Shown here: piece by piece, positions 33,076 to 40,402 of the stretch | Layout: the number at the start of each line of letters is the position of its first letter | Position numbering within the stretch: the first letter of the stretch is position 1 | The notes under the pieces: generated by a model | Seen by the model: the letters and a program-made list of their open reading frames with translations, nothing else | Told to the model about the DNA's origin: nothing | Databases searched by the model: none | Made by a program: the position numbers and the translations under genes | NCBI RefSeq assembly: GCF_001668625.1 | Contig: NZ_LZLJ01000026.1 | Coordinates: 1-45,598 of the forward strand | Reading direction: 5' to 3' | DNA from: Mycobacterium sp. 1274756.6 | Lineage (GTDB): Bacteria; Actinomycetota; Actinomycetes; Mycobacteriales; Mycobacteriaceae | DNA length: 45,598 bases

Positions 33076-33666
33076 ATGAGCGAGTTTCGCGCCGCGACGG
33101 TGGCGGTGAACGTTCCGGCGACGGTGGTACTGATCGGATGGATCTCGTTCGGCCGGGCCCTGTTCGGTATCGGGGTGGGCTGGATGGGGCTGATCGCGCC
33201 GATGCTGCTGATCCCGGTGCTGGCGTTCACGACAACGCTGTCGACGATCTTGCTGGCCCGCCAGGGTGACCGGCGGCCACGGCTGGCGGCCGCGCAGGGC
33301 GGACTACAGGTGGTCTGCTGGGTCTGCCTGTTCACCGCGGGCTTGGCGATCGGCGACTTCGACGACCACACCGGCTACGGCGGGGTGTTGGCCCACTGGC
33401 TCGGTGACACCGCGGCCGCCGCGCAATTCGGCGATACCGTGCTGCTGCTCAGCGCTCTCGGCTGGGTGACCGCCTACCTGGCGCTGGTGGGGTCGGCGCT
33501 CATCGGTGTGACCGAAGCCGATCGACCGACCGTGCTGACCCGGGCCGGCGTTTTGGTTGCCGGATTCGCCGGGTTGGCTCTGGTCGTTCCGCATCTGGTC
33601 AACTCGCCGCTGGGGTGGGTGCTGGCGCTGGGCCTGGTCGTGGGGTTGCCGTTCTCGATCCGGTGA
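33076..33666 (+). CDS. Multi-pass membrane protein, unknown family
   Basis: 196 aa with five or six hydrophobic segments: about 9-30 (VAVNVPATVVLIGWISF), 35-60 (GVGWMGLIAPMLLIPVLAFTTTLSTILLA), 75-92, 117-140 (TVLLLSALGWVTAYLALVGSALIGV), 150-170 and 176-192 (GWVLALGLVVGLPFSI). I do not recognise it. ATG 33076 is chosen because TACGCT (33064-33069) lies 6 nt upstream, so it is leaderless. It is divergent from the DinB-like gene. Confidence 0.7.
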   Translation: MSEFRAATVAVNVPATVVLIGWISFGRALFGIGVGWMGLIAPMLLIPVLAFTTTLSTILLARQGDRRPRLAAAQGGLQVVCWVCLFTAGLAIGDFDDHTGYGGVLAHWLGDTAAAAQFGDTVLLLSALGWVTAYLALVGSALIGVTEADRPTVLTRAGVLVAGFAGLALVVPHLVNSPLGWVLALGLVVGLPFSIR

Positions 33667-33718
33667 CGCCGCGTCCACCGCGGCATCTGGGCGTGCGGTT
33701 GGGCGCCGGGCGGTGAGT

Positions 33719-34114
33719 TCACACCGTGACGGTGTAGCCCAGGTCGACGTCGCAGGCGGCCCGGCCGCCGCGGATCCCGAAGTTCTCCTTGGTGTTCTCC
33801 CGCACCACGATCGCGACATGGTCACCGGGGATCCCCAGTGCGCCGAACCGCTCGACGATGCCGCGGTAGAGCGCGCGTTTGGCCTGCAGCGAGCGGCCGG
33901 CGAAGCAGTCGATGGTGACCAGCGTGTACCGCTCGGGGTCGGTCAGGTCGGCCGGGCAGGTGAACCGGTGCGGTTCGTGGACCAGCAGCCGCACACACCG
34001 GCTGGCCGCGGGGATGTCGAACGCCGCGACCAGGGCGGCCTGCACCGCCTCGAGCAGCGCCGTTTCCTCGTCGCGGGAGTAGGTGCGGCGGACCTCGATT
34101 ACGGAGTTGGGCAT
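33719..34114 (-). CDS. Tautomerase-family protein
   Basis: 131 aa of the Tautomerase_2 type. After Met removal the N-terminal residue is Pro (MPNSVIEV), the catalytic base of this superfamily. YTLVTIDCFAGRSLQAKRALYRGIVERFGALGI and VAIVVRENTKENFGIRGGRAACD follow the family pattern. It probably isomerises a keto-enol substrate or has dehalogenase-like activity; no substrate is visible. It follows the TetR gene by 7 bp, so they form one unit controlled by the operator cluster upstream. Confidence 0.88.
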   Translation of the reverse strand: MPNSVIEVRRTYSRDEETALLEAVQAALVAAFDIPAASRCVRLLVHEPHRFTCPADLTDPERYTLVTIDCFAGRSLQAKRALYRGIVERFGALGIPGDHVAIVVRENTKENFGIRGGRAACDVDLGYTVTV

Positions 34115-34121
34115 ACCGCGA

Positions 34122-34718
34122 TCATGCCCGACGCGGCCGCGGATCACCCGGGACCAGCGCGGCGACCAGGAGGTCGAGGCGTTCATCGACGTGGCCGGGG
34201 CGCAGCCGCTGATCGCGGTCCAGGGTGACCAGCCCGTGCAGCCCCGCCCACACCACCTCGGCGTAGGTCTCGACATCAGGGGTGCTTGCGATCAGCGCGA
34301 CCACTTCCCGCAGCGCGGCGAACGCGTCGGTCAGCGCCGCCGGGGTGTCTTCGGCACCGAAGTGCAGCGTGGTCGACCGGGTGAACATCGCGTCGTAGAG
34401 GGCGGGGTGCTCGACGGCGAAGCCGACGTAGGCGGCGGCGAGCCGGCGCAGCGCCTCCGCGCCGCTGGACGCGCCGGAACCGGCGGCGCGCAGCGCCTCG
34501 GCGAGTTCGCCGAATCCTTCCAGCGCGACCGCCGCCACCAGCTCGTCCATACAGCCGAAATGCGCATACAGCACCGGTTGGCTGTACTCGACCGCCGCGG
34601 CGAGGCGGCGCGTGGTGACCGCCTCCCAGCCTTCGGCGGCGGCGAGTCGCCGCGCGGCCGCGACGATCGCGTCTCGGCGGGCCGCCCGGTAGCGGGCGCG
34701 TCGGTCCGAGATGGCCAT
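34122..34718 (-). CDS. TetR-family repressor with WHG-type C-terminal domain
   Basis: 198 aa. The HTH is at about 10-55 (AIVAAARRLAAAEGWEAVTTRRLAAAVEYSQPVLYAHFGCMDELVAAVA). The C-terminal domain with YVGFAVEHPALYDAMF fits the WHG (TetR_C_33) family. It likely represses itself plus the tautomerase, and the facing membrane protein/Ddn-like pair. TATATT lies 6 nt before the ATG (leaderless), and the palindrome TAGCGCCGCTA overlaps the upstream edge of that -10. Confidence 0.9.
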   Translation of the reverse strand: MAISDRRARYRAARRDAIVAAARRLAAAEGWEAVTTRRLAAAVEYSQPVLYAHFGCMDELVAAVALEGFGELAEALRAAGSGASSGAEALRRLAAAYVGFAVEHPALYDAMFTRSTTLHFGAEDTPAALTDAFAALREVVALIASTPDVETYAEVVWAGLHGLVTLDRDQRLRPGHVDERLDLLVAALVPGDPRPRRA

Positions 34719-34724
34719 GGGCTG

Positions 34725-34803
34725 AATATAGCGCCGCTAGAAAATTGAGCGACGCTATTGCCACATCCGCGCGATAGGTCTAGCGTTGCTAGCGAATCTA
34801 GCG
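34725..34803. promoter_or_regulatory. Divergent promoters with TAGCG operator cluster
   Basis: Minus-strand -10 TATATT (34730-34725) for tetR. Plus-strand TTGCCA (34758-34763), 17-nt spacer and TAGCGT (34781-34786) for the membrane protein gene. Palindromes: TAGCGCCGCTA (34729-34739), AGCGACGCT (34748-34756, centre 18 bp on), CTAGCGTTGCTAG (34780-34792) and further TAGCG half-sites at 34790 and 34799. They cover both promoters, as expected for TetR autorepression. Confidence 0.65.
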
Positions 34804-34824
34804 TCGATCGATTGGCGGCCGCCG

Positions 34825-35295
34825 ATGACAGCACCCGGACACGCTCCGGCCCTGGTCGCGTTGCTGGGGGTGGCAGTGCTCTTCGGCACCGACATGTTCT
34901 GCGCAGTGGTGTTGCGGCCCGCGCTGGCGCGCCTCGACGCACCGGCGTTGACGGCGACCGCCGGATACCTGCACCTGTACGGAGATCGCCGGATGCCGTT
35001 CTTCGGTGCGCTGGGCGCCGTCGGCGCAGCGATCAGTGCGGCCACCGGGCTGTTCACCGGCCATCCGGTGCGGGCGATGGCCGCGGGAACCGCGGTGGCG
35101 CTGATGGTCATCTGGCTGCTGCTGTATCTGCGGGTGAGCGCACCGATCAACCGCGCCTTGACCGCGGCCGCCACCGGCCGTGGCCCGGCCGTGGCGCCAC
35201 ATCGGTTGCAAGCCGATTGGGACCGCGTCATCTACCCGCGTGCGCTGCTACAGGGCCTGGCTCTGGTGGCACTGTGCCTCACTCTGACCCACTGA
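34825..35295 (+). CDS. DUF1772-like (anthrone oxygenase-type) membrane protein
   Basis: 156 aa with four hydrophobic helices: about 8-27 (ALVALLGVAVLFGTDMFCAVVL), 58-75, 82-102 (AMAAGTAVALMVIWLLLYLRV) and 137-155. The layout with RVSAPINRAL and a C-terminal DWDRVIYPRALLQGLALVALCL resembles DUF1772 proteins, some of which act on aromatic polyketides; here the match is by eye. ATG 34825 is used because the open frame's earlier TTG overlaps the -10. It is the first gene of a two-gene unit, 13 bp before the Ddn-like gene. Confidence 0.7.
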   Translation: MTAPGHAPALVALLGVAVLFGTDMFCAVVLRPALARLDAPALTATAGYLHLYGDRRMPFFGALGAVGAAISAATGLFTGHPVRAMAAGTAVALMVIWLLLYLRVSAPINRALTAAATGRGPAVAPHRLQADWDRVIYPRALLQGLALVALCLTLTH

Positions 35296-35308
35296 GGAAA
35301 GGACGGCC

Positions 35309-35668
35309 ATGACGAAAAGGCACTCGGCGGCGCGAGCACTCATGCGCAGCGCCCCGCTGGTCAACGCGCCGGTGACCGCCCTGGTCACCTCCCGGTTCGG
35401 CCGCGCGCTCACCGGCACGGTGGCGCTGGTGACCTACACCGGCCGACGCTCGGGACGCACGTTCACCATCCCGGTGGCCTACCGCCGCACCGGCGACACG
35501 GTCACCATCGGGGTCAACCTGCCCGACGCGAAGATCTGGTGGCGCAACTTCCTCGGCGCCGGCGGTCCGCTGACGGTGCGCATCGCCGGCCGGGACCATC
35601 CCGGCCATGCGGTCGCGACGCGCGACGAGGCGGGCGCGGTGCGGGTTGTCATCACGCTGACCGGTTAG
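35309..35668 (+). CDS. Deazaflavin (F420)-dependent nitroreductase-family protein
   Basis: 119 aa of the DUF385/Ddn family, small split-barrel proteins that use F420H2 to reduce quinones or nitro compounds at the membrane. LTGTVALVTYTGRRSGRTFTIPVAYRRTGDTVTIGV, then WWRNFLGAGGPLTVRIAG, match the cofactor-binding core. GAGGAAAGGA lies before the ATG. Being second in a TetR-controlled unit with a membrane protein, it may act in a response to a hydrophobic or quinone-like compound; that is inferred. Confidence 0.88.
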   Translation: MTKRHSAARALMRSAPLVNAPVTALVTSRFGRALTGTVALVTYTGRRSGRTFTIPVAYRRTGDTVTIGVNLPDAKIWWRNFLGAGGPLTVRIAGRDHPGHAVATRDEAGAVRVVITLTG

Positions 35669-35686
35669 CGTCGGCGCCCGGGTCGA

Positions 35687-36385
35687 TCAGCCGCCCAGAC
35701 CCGCTTCGTGCTTCTCGACCACCCAGCGGGCGACCTCGACGAGTTTGATGTTGGCGTTCTGCGAGGTGCGCAGCAGCAACTGGAACGCCTGCATCCCGGT
35801 GAGTTGTTCGCGGTGCATCAGGATGCCTTTGGCCTGGCCGATCAGATCGCGGCTGGCCAGGGCCGACTGCAATTGGGATTGCGACAACGCGCCGGCGAAG
35901 GCCGCGGAGGCGTGTTGCGCCAGGATCTCGCCGACCAGGATCGATTCCCGATCGAAGACGCCCGGCTCAGTGCTGTAGAGGTTCATCGCGCCGAGGTTCT
36001 CCTCGCCGGCGAACAGTTGGAACGCGACCACACTGTGCACGCCCCGTTCGAGTGCCAGCCGGGCGAATCGCGGCCAGCGCGACTCGGCGGCCATGTCGTC
36101 GATCAAGACGGTGTGGTGTTCGCGGGTCGCGCTGACGCACGGCCCTTCGCCCAGATCCGCCTGCGCCTGGTCGAGTTCGGCGACCAACGCGTTGCTGGGC
36201 ATCCGCGATTCGATGCGGCCCCGCCTATTGATCGACACCCCGGCCCAGCGCGCACCGGGCACCAGCGCGACCGCTCCTTCGACGATCACTTTCAGCGTCG
36301 CCTCCGGGTCGGTCTGGCCCTGCATCTCGAGGGCCAGGTCACCGAGCACCGACGCCAGGTCGGTGTGCGCGGCGTACTCACCCAT
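35687..36385 (-). CDS. GAF-ANTAR regulator
   Basis: 232 aa. Residues about 15-165 are a GAF sensor domain (ATLKVIVEGAVALVPGARWAGVSI, GPCVSATREHHTVLIDDM, SVVAFQLFAGEENLGAMNLYS). Residues about 168-225 are an ANTAR RNA-binding domain (ALASRDLIGQAKGILMHREQLTGMQAFQLLLRTSQNANIKLVEVARWVVE). Such proteins bind paired hexaloop hairpins and stop premature termination. The signal and RNA target are not shown, and I find no clear double-hairpin target next to the gene. A 17-bp imperfect palindrome overlaps its -10. Confidence 0.93.
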   Translation of the reverse strand: MGEYAAHTDLASVLGDLALEMQGQTDPEATLKVIVEGAVALVPGARWAGVSINRRGRIESRMPSNALVAELDQAQADLGEGPCVSATREHHTVLIDDMAAESRWPRFARLALERGVHSVVAFQLFAGEENLGAMNLYSTEPGVFDRESILVGEILAQHASAAFAGALSQSQLQSALASRDLIGQAKGILMHREQLTGMQAFQLLLRTSQNANIKLVEVARWVVEKHEAGLGG

Positions 36386-36387
36386 AA

Positions 36388-36404
36388 GTAATTACGGTAA
36401 TCAC
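36388..36404 (-). promoter_or_regulatory. Palindrome over the ANTAR gene -10
   Basis: GTAATTACGGTAATCAC is a 17-bp palindrome with one mismatch pair. On the minus strand it contains TACCGT (36399-36394), 8 nt before the ATG. A repressor bound here would block the promoter. Confidence 0.5.
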
Positions 36405-36476
36405 AGATCGCCGCGGAGAACACCGCAACGGGCGGCCTTGCCGCCAAATTTGCAGCACCGTCGCAGAAAAGGGGGC

Positions 36477-36511
36477 GCCCCCGACCGCCGGGTTACTTGA
36501 CGGTCGGGGGC
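36477..36511 (-). terminator. Terminator of the rtcB-rip3 operon
   Basis: GCCCCCGACCG (36477-36487) pairs with CGGTCGGGGGC (36501-36511): 11-bp stem, 13-nt loop. On the minus strand it is followed within a few bases by a TTTT run, so it terminates leftward transcripts, about 175 nt after the rip3 stop. Confidence 0.6.
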
Positions 36512-36687
36512 TGAGCGACGCGACAGCCCGGGCGGCCGCATCGCCTGCACCGCTGATACCCCGTGGCTCATGGGTTTACCCCGAAAACATGAACCTCACA
36601 GCTGCGGTGCCGGGGCGCGACGAGTGAACCTCCAGGGAGGCGAGGATCGCGTTTCTTCGCCGCTGAGCTTCAATCGTGGCCGGCGGC

Positions 36688-37821
36688 TCACCGGTCGAAG
36701 CGCGCGCCCAAGCCGTGCAGCGCGGCGGCGCGGCTGATGTCACTCGGGGAGACGATGCCCACCAGCGCGTTGTCGGCCAGCACCAGGGCGCGTCCGTCGG
36801 TACACCCCGACAGCCGCGGCAGCAGCGCGGTCAGCGCCTCGTCGGGGTGGGCGACGGGCGCCTCGGCCGGCGGGCAGGCCACCTCCTGCAGCACGGTCGT
36901 CGCCCGCTGGTCGGGGGCCACCGCGCGGATCCGGTTGAGCGTCACCAGCCCGCTCAGCCGGCCGGCGTGGTCGAGCACCGGGAAGCTGGAGTGCCTGCGG
37001 CCCAGCGCCGTGTGCTGGATGAAGTCCGCCACGGTGACATCCCCGCCGATCGTCTCGGGGTCGGCGGTCATCACGTCGCGCACCCGCACCCCCGCCAGCG
37101 CCGTGGTGGTGCGGAGTTGCTGCTCTTCGGCGTTGGCCATGGTGACGACGAACAACCCGAGCAGCACCCACCACAGCCCGCCGAAGCCGGCGCCGCCGAG
37201 GGCCTGCAGGATGCCCAACGCGATCAGCACGAACCCGAAGATGCGTCCGGCGCGGGCGGCGACCATCGTCGCGGTATACCGGTCGCCGCGCCACGCCCAG
37301 ATCGCCGAACGCAGGATCCGTCCGCCGTCCAGCGGGGCCGCCGGAATCGTGTTGAACACCGCCAGCACCACGTTGATCACGGCCAGATAGGCGGCCACTG
37401 CCACCAGTAGCGGCGTCGCCTCGGCTTGAGTGCCCAGCCACATCAGCCCGTAGAAGCCGGCGGCGATCAGCAGGCTGCTCGCCGGGCCGACCGCCGAGAT
37501 GCGGAAGTCCGCGCCGGGGCTCGGCGCATCGCCTCGCAGCCGGGCGATTCCGCCCAGCAGCCACAACGTGATGCCCTCGACGTCGACCCCGTTGCGCTGC
37601 GCGACCACCGCGTGGGCCAGTTCGTGGCCCAGCAGTGACACGACGAACAGCGTGGCCGCCAGCACGGCCGCCGCCAGGTAGGCCGCCGTGGGATAGCCGG
37701 GCTCGATCTGCGGCAGCTGCACCGACAACCCGGCGACCAGCAACGCCACGATGGCCAGCACGCTCCAATGCGCCCCGACCGCCACCCCGGCGATCCGGCC
37801 GAACTTCACTGTCGCCTTCAT
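36688..37821 (-). CDS. rip3: Site-2 protease Rip3 with CBS domains (Rv2625c homologue)
   Basis: 377-aa intramembrane zinc metalloprotease. HELAH at 66-70 gives two zinc His and the catalytic Glu; the third ligand Asp165 is in NTIPAAPLDGGRIL. About five membrane helices cover residues 12-225; two CBS domains (about 240-370, VRDVMTADPETI and LVLADNALVGIVSPSDI) close the protein and could sense adenylates. CAGGAGG lies before ATG 37821. In M. tuberculosis Rv2625c belongs to the DosR dormancy regulon. Here it is the last gene of the operon with rtcB and the eRF1-like gene. The substrate is not known. Confidence 0.95.
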   Translation of the reverse strand: MKATVKFGRIAGVAVGAHWSVLAIVALLVAGLSVQLPQIEPGYPTAAYLAAAVLAATLFVVSLLGHELAHAVVAQRNGVDVEGITLWLLGGIARLRGDAPSPGADFRISAVGPASSLLIAAGFYGLMWLGTQAEATPLLVAVAAYLAVINVVLAVFNTIPAAPLDGGRILRSAIWAWRGDRYTATMVAARAGRIFGFVLIALGILQALGGAGFGGLWWVLLGLFVVTMANAEEQQLRTTTALAGVRVRDVMTADPETIGGDVTVADFIQHTALGRRHSSFPVLDHAGRLSGLVTLNRIRAVAPDQRATTVLQEVACPPAEAPVAHPDEALTALLPRLSGCTDGRALVLADNALVGIVSPSDISRAAALHGLGARFDR

Positions 37822-37850
37822 CGTCGCCTCCTGCGTCGGTGTATCGCCGG

Positions 37851-39038
37851 TTAAGTGCCCTTGACGTTGAGAACCTGGCGCAGCTCCCCGGTCACCTCGA
37901 CGAGTTCGGCCGCGTCGGCCATGACCACATCGATGTCCTTGTAGGCCTGCGGGATCTCGTCGACCCAGGCGTCCCCGTGCCGGTATTCGACGCCGGTCAT
38001 GGCCGCGGCCAGGTCGTCGGCGGTGAACAGCTTGCGGGCCTGGGTGCGCGAGTAGCGCCGCCCGGCGCCGTGCGGTGCCGAGCACAGCGCGTCGGGGTTG
38101 CCCTTGCCGCGCACGATGTAGGACCGCGCGCCCATCGAGCCGGGGATCAGCCCGCGCACGCCCTCATGCGCGTCGATCGCGCCCTTGCGGGTCAACCAGA
38201 CCTCCTTGCCGCCGTGGGTCTCGCGGCGGGTGTAGTTGTGGTGACACAGCACCCGGTCCTTCTCGGTGTCTTCGGCGTCCTCGGCGGCCACGCCCATCCA
38301 GTAGGCGAAGGCCTGCCGGAACCGGTCGGTCATCTCCGCACGGTTCTCCAGCGCGAAGGCCTGCGCCCAGGTCAACTCGCGCAGGTAGGTGTCGAATTCG
38401 TCGGTGCCTTCCTCCAGGTAGGCCAGGTCGCGGTTGGGCAGGTCGATGCCGCGCCGACGCATCAACTGCTGCGCGGTGCGGATGTGCCGTTGGGCGATCT
38501 TGTAGCCGACGCCGCGGCTGCCGCTGTGCAGGAACAGCCAGACGCGGTCCCGGTCGTCGATACACAGTTCGATGAAGTGGTTGCCGCCGCCGAGGGTGCC
38601 CAGTTGCAGCCGCCAGTTCTTGCTGTGCGACAAGTCGACGTCCTGGTCGCGGGCCAACCGCTCCAGGGTGTCGATGCGCCCGGCGGTGAAGGCGAACCGG
38701 TCCGCCCGCCGGTTGTACCGGCCCGGCGACAGCGGGATGCTCGACTCGATCGAGTCGCGCAGCGCGGTCAGGTCACGCCCGGCCAGATCGGCGCGGCCGA
38801 AGGCGGTCTGCACCGCCGCCATCCCGCAGCCGATGTCCACCCCGACCGCGGCGGGCATCACCGCGTCGAGGGTGGGGATGACGGTGCCGACCGCCGAGCC
38901 CATCCCGAAATGCGCGTCGGGCATGAGCGCGACGTGCGGGTACACGAACGGCATGCTCGCCGTCTGCTCGGCTTGCCGGATCGTCTGCTCGTCGACCTGG
39001 CTGGCGAAATTGACCAGCCGGTCCGTTGTCTTGTCCAT
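37851..39038 (-). CDS. rtcB: RNA-splicing ligase RtcB (Rv2631 homologue)
   Basis: 395 aa. Joins 2',3'-cyclic-phosphate and 5'-OH RNA ends using GTP and Mn2+. Metal-binding Cys71 in GVDIGCGM, LMPDAHFGMGSAVG, GGGNHFIEL, and His323 in CSAPHGAGRRYSRTQ, which carries the GMP. All catalytic segments are intact. ATG 39038 has GGGAGT about 8 nt upstream; GTG 39053 would add five residues. It sits 29 bp upstream of rip3 and 52 bp after the eRF1-like gene. No archease or RtcA is visible nearby. Likely role: repair of RNA broken by stress or toxin ribonucleases. Confidence 0.96.
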   Translation of the reverse strand: MDKTTDRLVNFASQVDEQTIRQAEQTASMPFVYPHVALMPDAHFGMGSAVGTVIPTLDAVMPAAVGVDIGCGMAAVQTAFGRADLAGRDLTALRDSIESSIPLSPGRYNRRADRFAFTAGRIDTLERLARDQDVDLSHSKNWRLQLGTLGGGNHFIELCIDDRDRVWLFLHSGSRGVGYKIAQRHIRTAQQLMRRRGIDLPNRDLAYLEEGTDEFDTYLRELTWAQAFALENRAEMTDRFRQAFAYWMGVAAEDAEDTEKDRVLCHHNYTRRETHGGKEVWLTRKGAIDAHEGVRGLIPGSMGARSYIVRGKGNPDALCSAPHGAGRRYSRTQARKLFTADDLAAAMTGVEYRHGDAWVDEIPQAYKDIDVVMADAAELVEVTGELRQVLNVKGT

Positions 39039-39090
39039 TCCTCTCACTCCCACACCCGGCGTCGGCGCTGCCGGCCGGTGCGTGCCGTGG

Positions 39091-40269
39091 CTACCAGCGC
39101 AGCAGCGCGGCGATGCCGTCGACGTCGCTCAGCGTCCCCGCGGCGGCGCCTTCCACCGGACTGATCCGGGCCCCGGTCTCGAAGGCCCGCTCGACGAGCC
39201 GCTCGGTCAGCCGCGGCTCCGCGGTGCCGGGCCGGCCATCCGGGCCGACCTCCGCACCGCCGTAGATCGCGCCGTCGGCGCCCACCGCGCCGGTGTAACG
39301 CACCTCCGGGTCGTACACCAGGTGGTAGACGCGCCCGGCGTTGAGCGCCGCGGCCACCTCGGACAGACCGAGCGCCGCGTTGCCGGCGCCCGCCGCGTCG
39401 CGCACCCGTTGCAGCAGGCGCTGTTCGTCGTCCTTGTGCTGATCGCGGGCCCAGGTGCTGACCGTTGCGGCCAGTGCCGTCTCATCGAGGCTGCTCAGGT
39501 TGCGCGGATCGCCGAACACCTTGCCGCGCAACGGTTGACTGAAGCTCGCGACGGCCGGCTCGGTCCAGCGCTCACCACCGCTGACCAGGACCCGTTCCCA
39601 GCCCCGCTCCCCGGCCAGCGCGGCGACCACCCCGGTCGCCTGGTCGAGGAACCGCTGCGTCAGATCGCGTTCGCGGGTCTGGCGTTGCTCGCGCACCGGA
39701 CTGTTGAACTGGCCCTGCGGCCCGCCCCCGATCTGCCCGGCCCGCTCATGCGGCGCCTCGAAATAGGGTTGCTCCATGCGGCTCAGCACCCGCAGCGCTC
39801 CGACCCGCCATTCGGCGATCCGGACCTCGTCGCCGGAGACCAGGGCGACCCCGGCGGGCCGGCCCTCGTCGAGCAGTTCCAGCAGCGGGTGGATGAAGGG
39901 CCCGTCATCGAGTACGACGCGGTTGCTCACCGGTAACGCACTGTCCAGATGCAGCACCCAGTCGTCGCCCAGCGCGGCGAACGCCATCCGGCTGCGCCCC
40001 GAGGCCGTCGGTCCGGCCAGCGACTGGATCTGTGGCCACAGCCGCTCGAGGGCCGCGCCGGTCGCGCGCCGGTCCCCGGGTCCGGCGCCGTCCTCGGCGA
40101 CGCGGCGCTGCAGTTCGCGGTATCGGTTGCTCAGGTCGATCTCGGCCGCCTGCCGGCTCGGGTCCCGGCTGGGATCGGCGTTGACATAGACCGACAGCAC
40201 ACCGGCCTCGTCGCGACGCCTCGACAACTCCCGCAACTCATCTTCGTTGAGTTGCTCGATCGCGACCAC
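39091..40269 (-). CDS. eRF1-like (baeRF/VLRF1-type) protein, Rv2629 homologue
   Basis: 392 aa, similar in layout to Rv2629. Residues 1-60 hold YVNADPSRDPSRQAAEIDLSNRYRELQRRV, the typical start of bacterial release-factor-like proteins. Residues about 95-165 form the beta-rich middle domain, followed by a Gly/Gln loop GGGPQGQF (181-188) where eRF1 has GGQ. The C-terminal half (about 225-390) holds a Pelota-like fold (VYHLVYDPEVRYTG). A peptide-release or ribosome-rescue role is inferred from the fold. GAGGTGA precedes GTG 40269. It leads the operon with rtcB and rip3. Confidence 0.85.
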   Translation of the reverse strand: MVAIEQLNEDELRELSRRRDEAGVLSVYVNADPSRDPSRQAAEIDLSNRYRELQRRVAEDGAGPGDRRATGAALERLWPQIQSLAGPTASGRSRMAFAALGDDWVLHLDSALPVSNRVVLDDGPFIHPLLELLDEGRPAGVALVSGDEVRIAEWRVGALRVLSRMEQPYFEAPHERAGQIGGGPQGQFNSPVREQRQTRERDLTQRFLDQATGVVAALAGERGWERVLVSGGERWTEPAVASFSQPLRGKVFGDPRNLSSLDETALAATVSTWARDQHKDDEQRLLQRVRDAAGAGNAALGLSEVAAALNAGRVYHLVYDPEVRYTGAVGADGAIYGGAEVGPDGRPGTAEPRLTERLVERAFETGARISPVEGAAAGTLSDVDGIAALLRW

Positions 40270-40402
40270 GATTGCTCACCTCGGATCATCTGAAAAACCT
40301 GCTGGTCCTCACCTTCGACCATGCCATACCCGGTCGGGCGCGGGCTTACGCCGAACCGCGCCGATCAAGCCGCCGACCGCGCCGCGACCGTAGATTGATG
40401 TC

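Larger units (their letters stand above)
36386..36687. other. Intergenic region between the ANTAR gene and rip3
   Basis: 302 bp without a convincing gene. From the left: palindrome and -10 of the ANTAR gene, an A-rich stretch (36465-36470), a strong hairpin at 36477-36511, then about 175 bp with no clear motif up to the rip3 stop codon. Confidence 0.6.

Noticed and set aside
40270..40402. A DosR box ahead of the eRF1-like/rtcB/rip3 operon
   Set aside because: Only weak half-site-like GGACC/GGTCC was seen; no match to the 20-bp palindromic DosR motif by eye.
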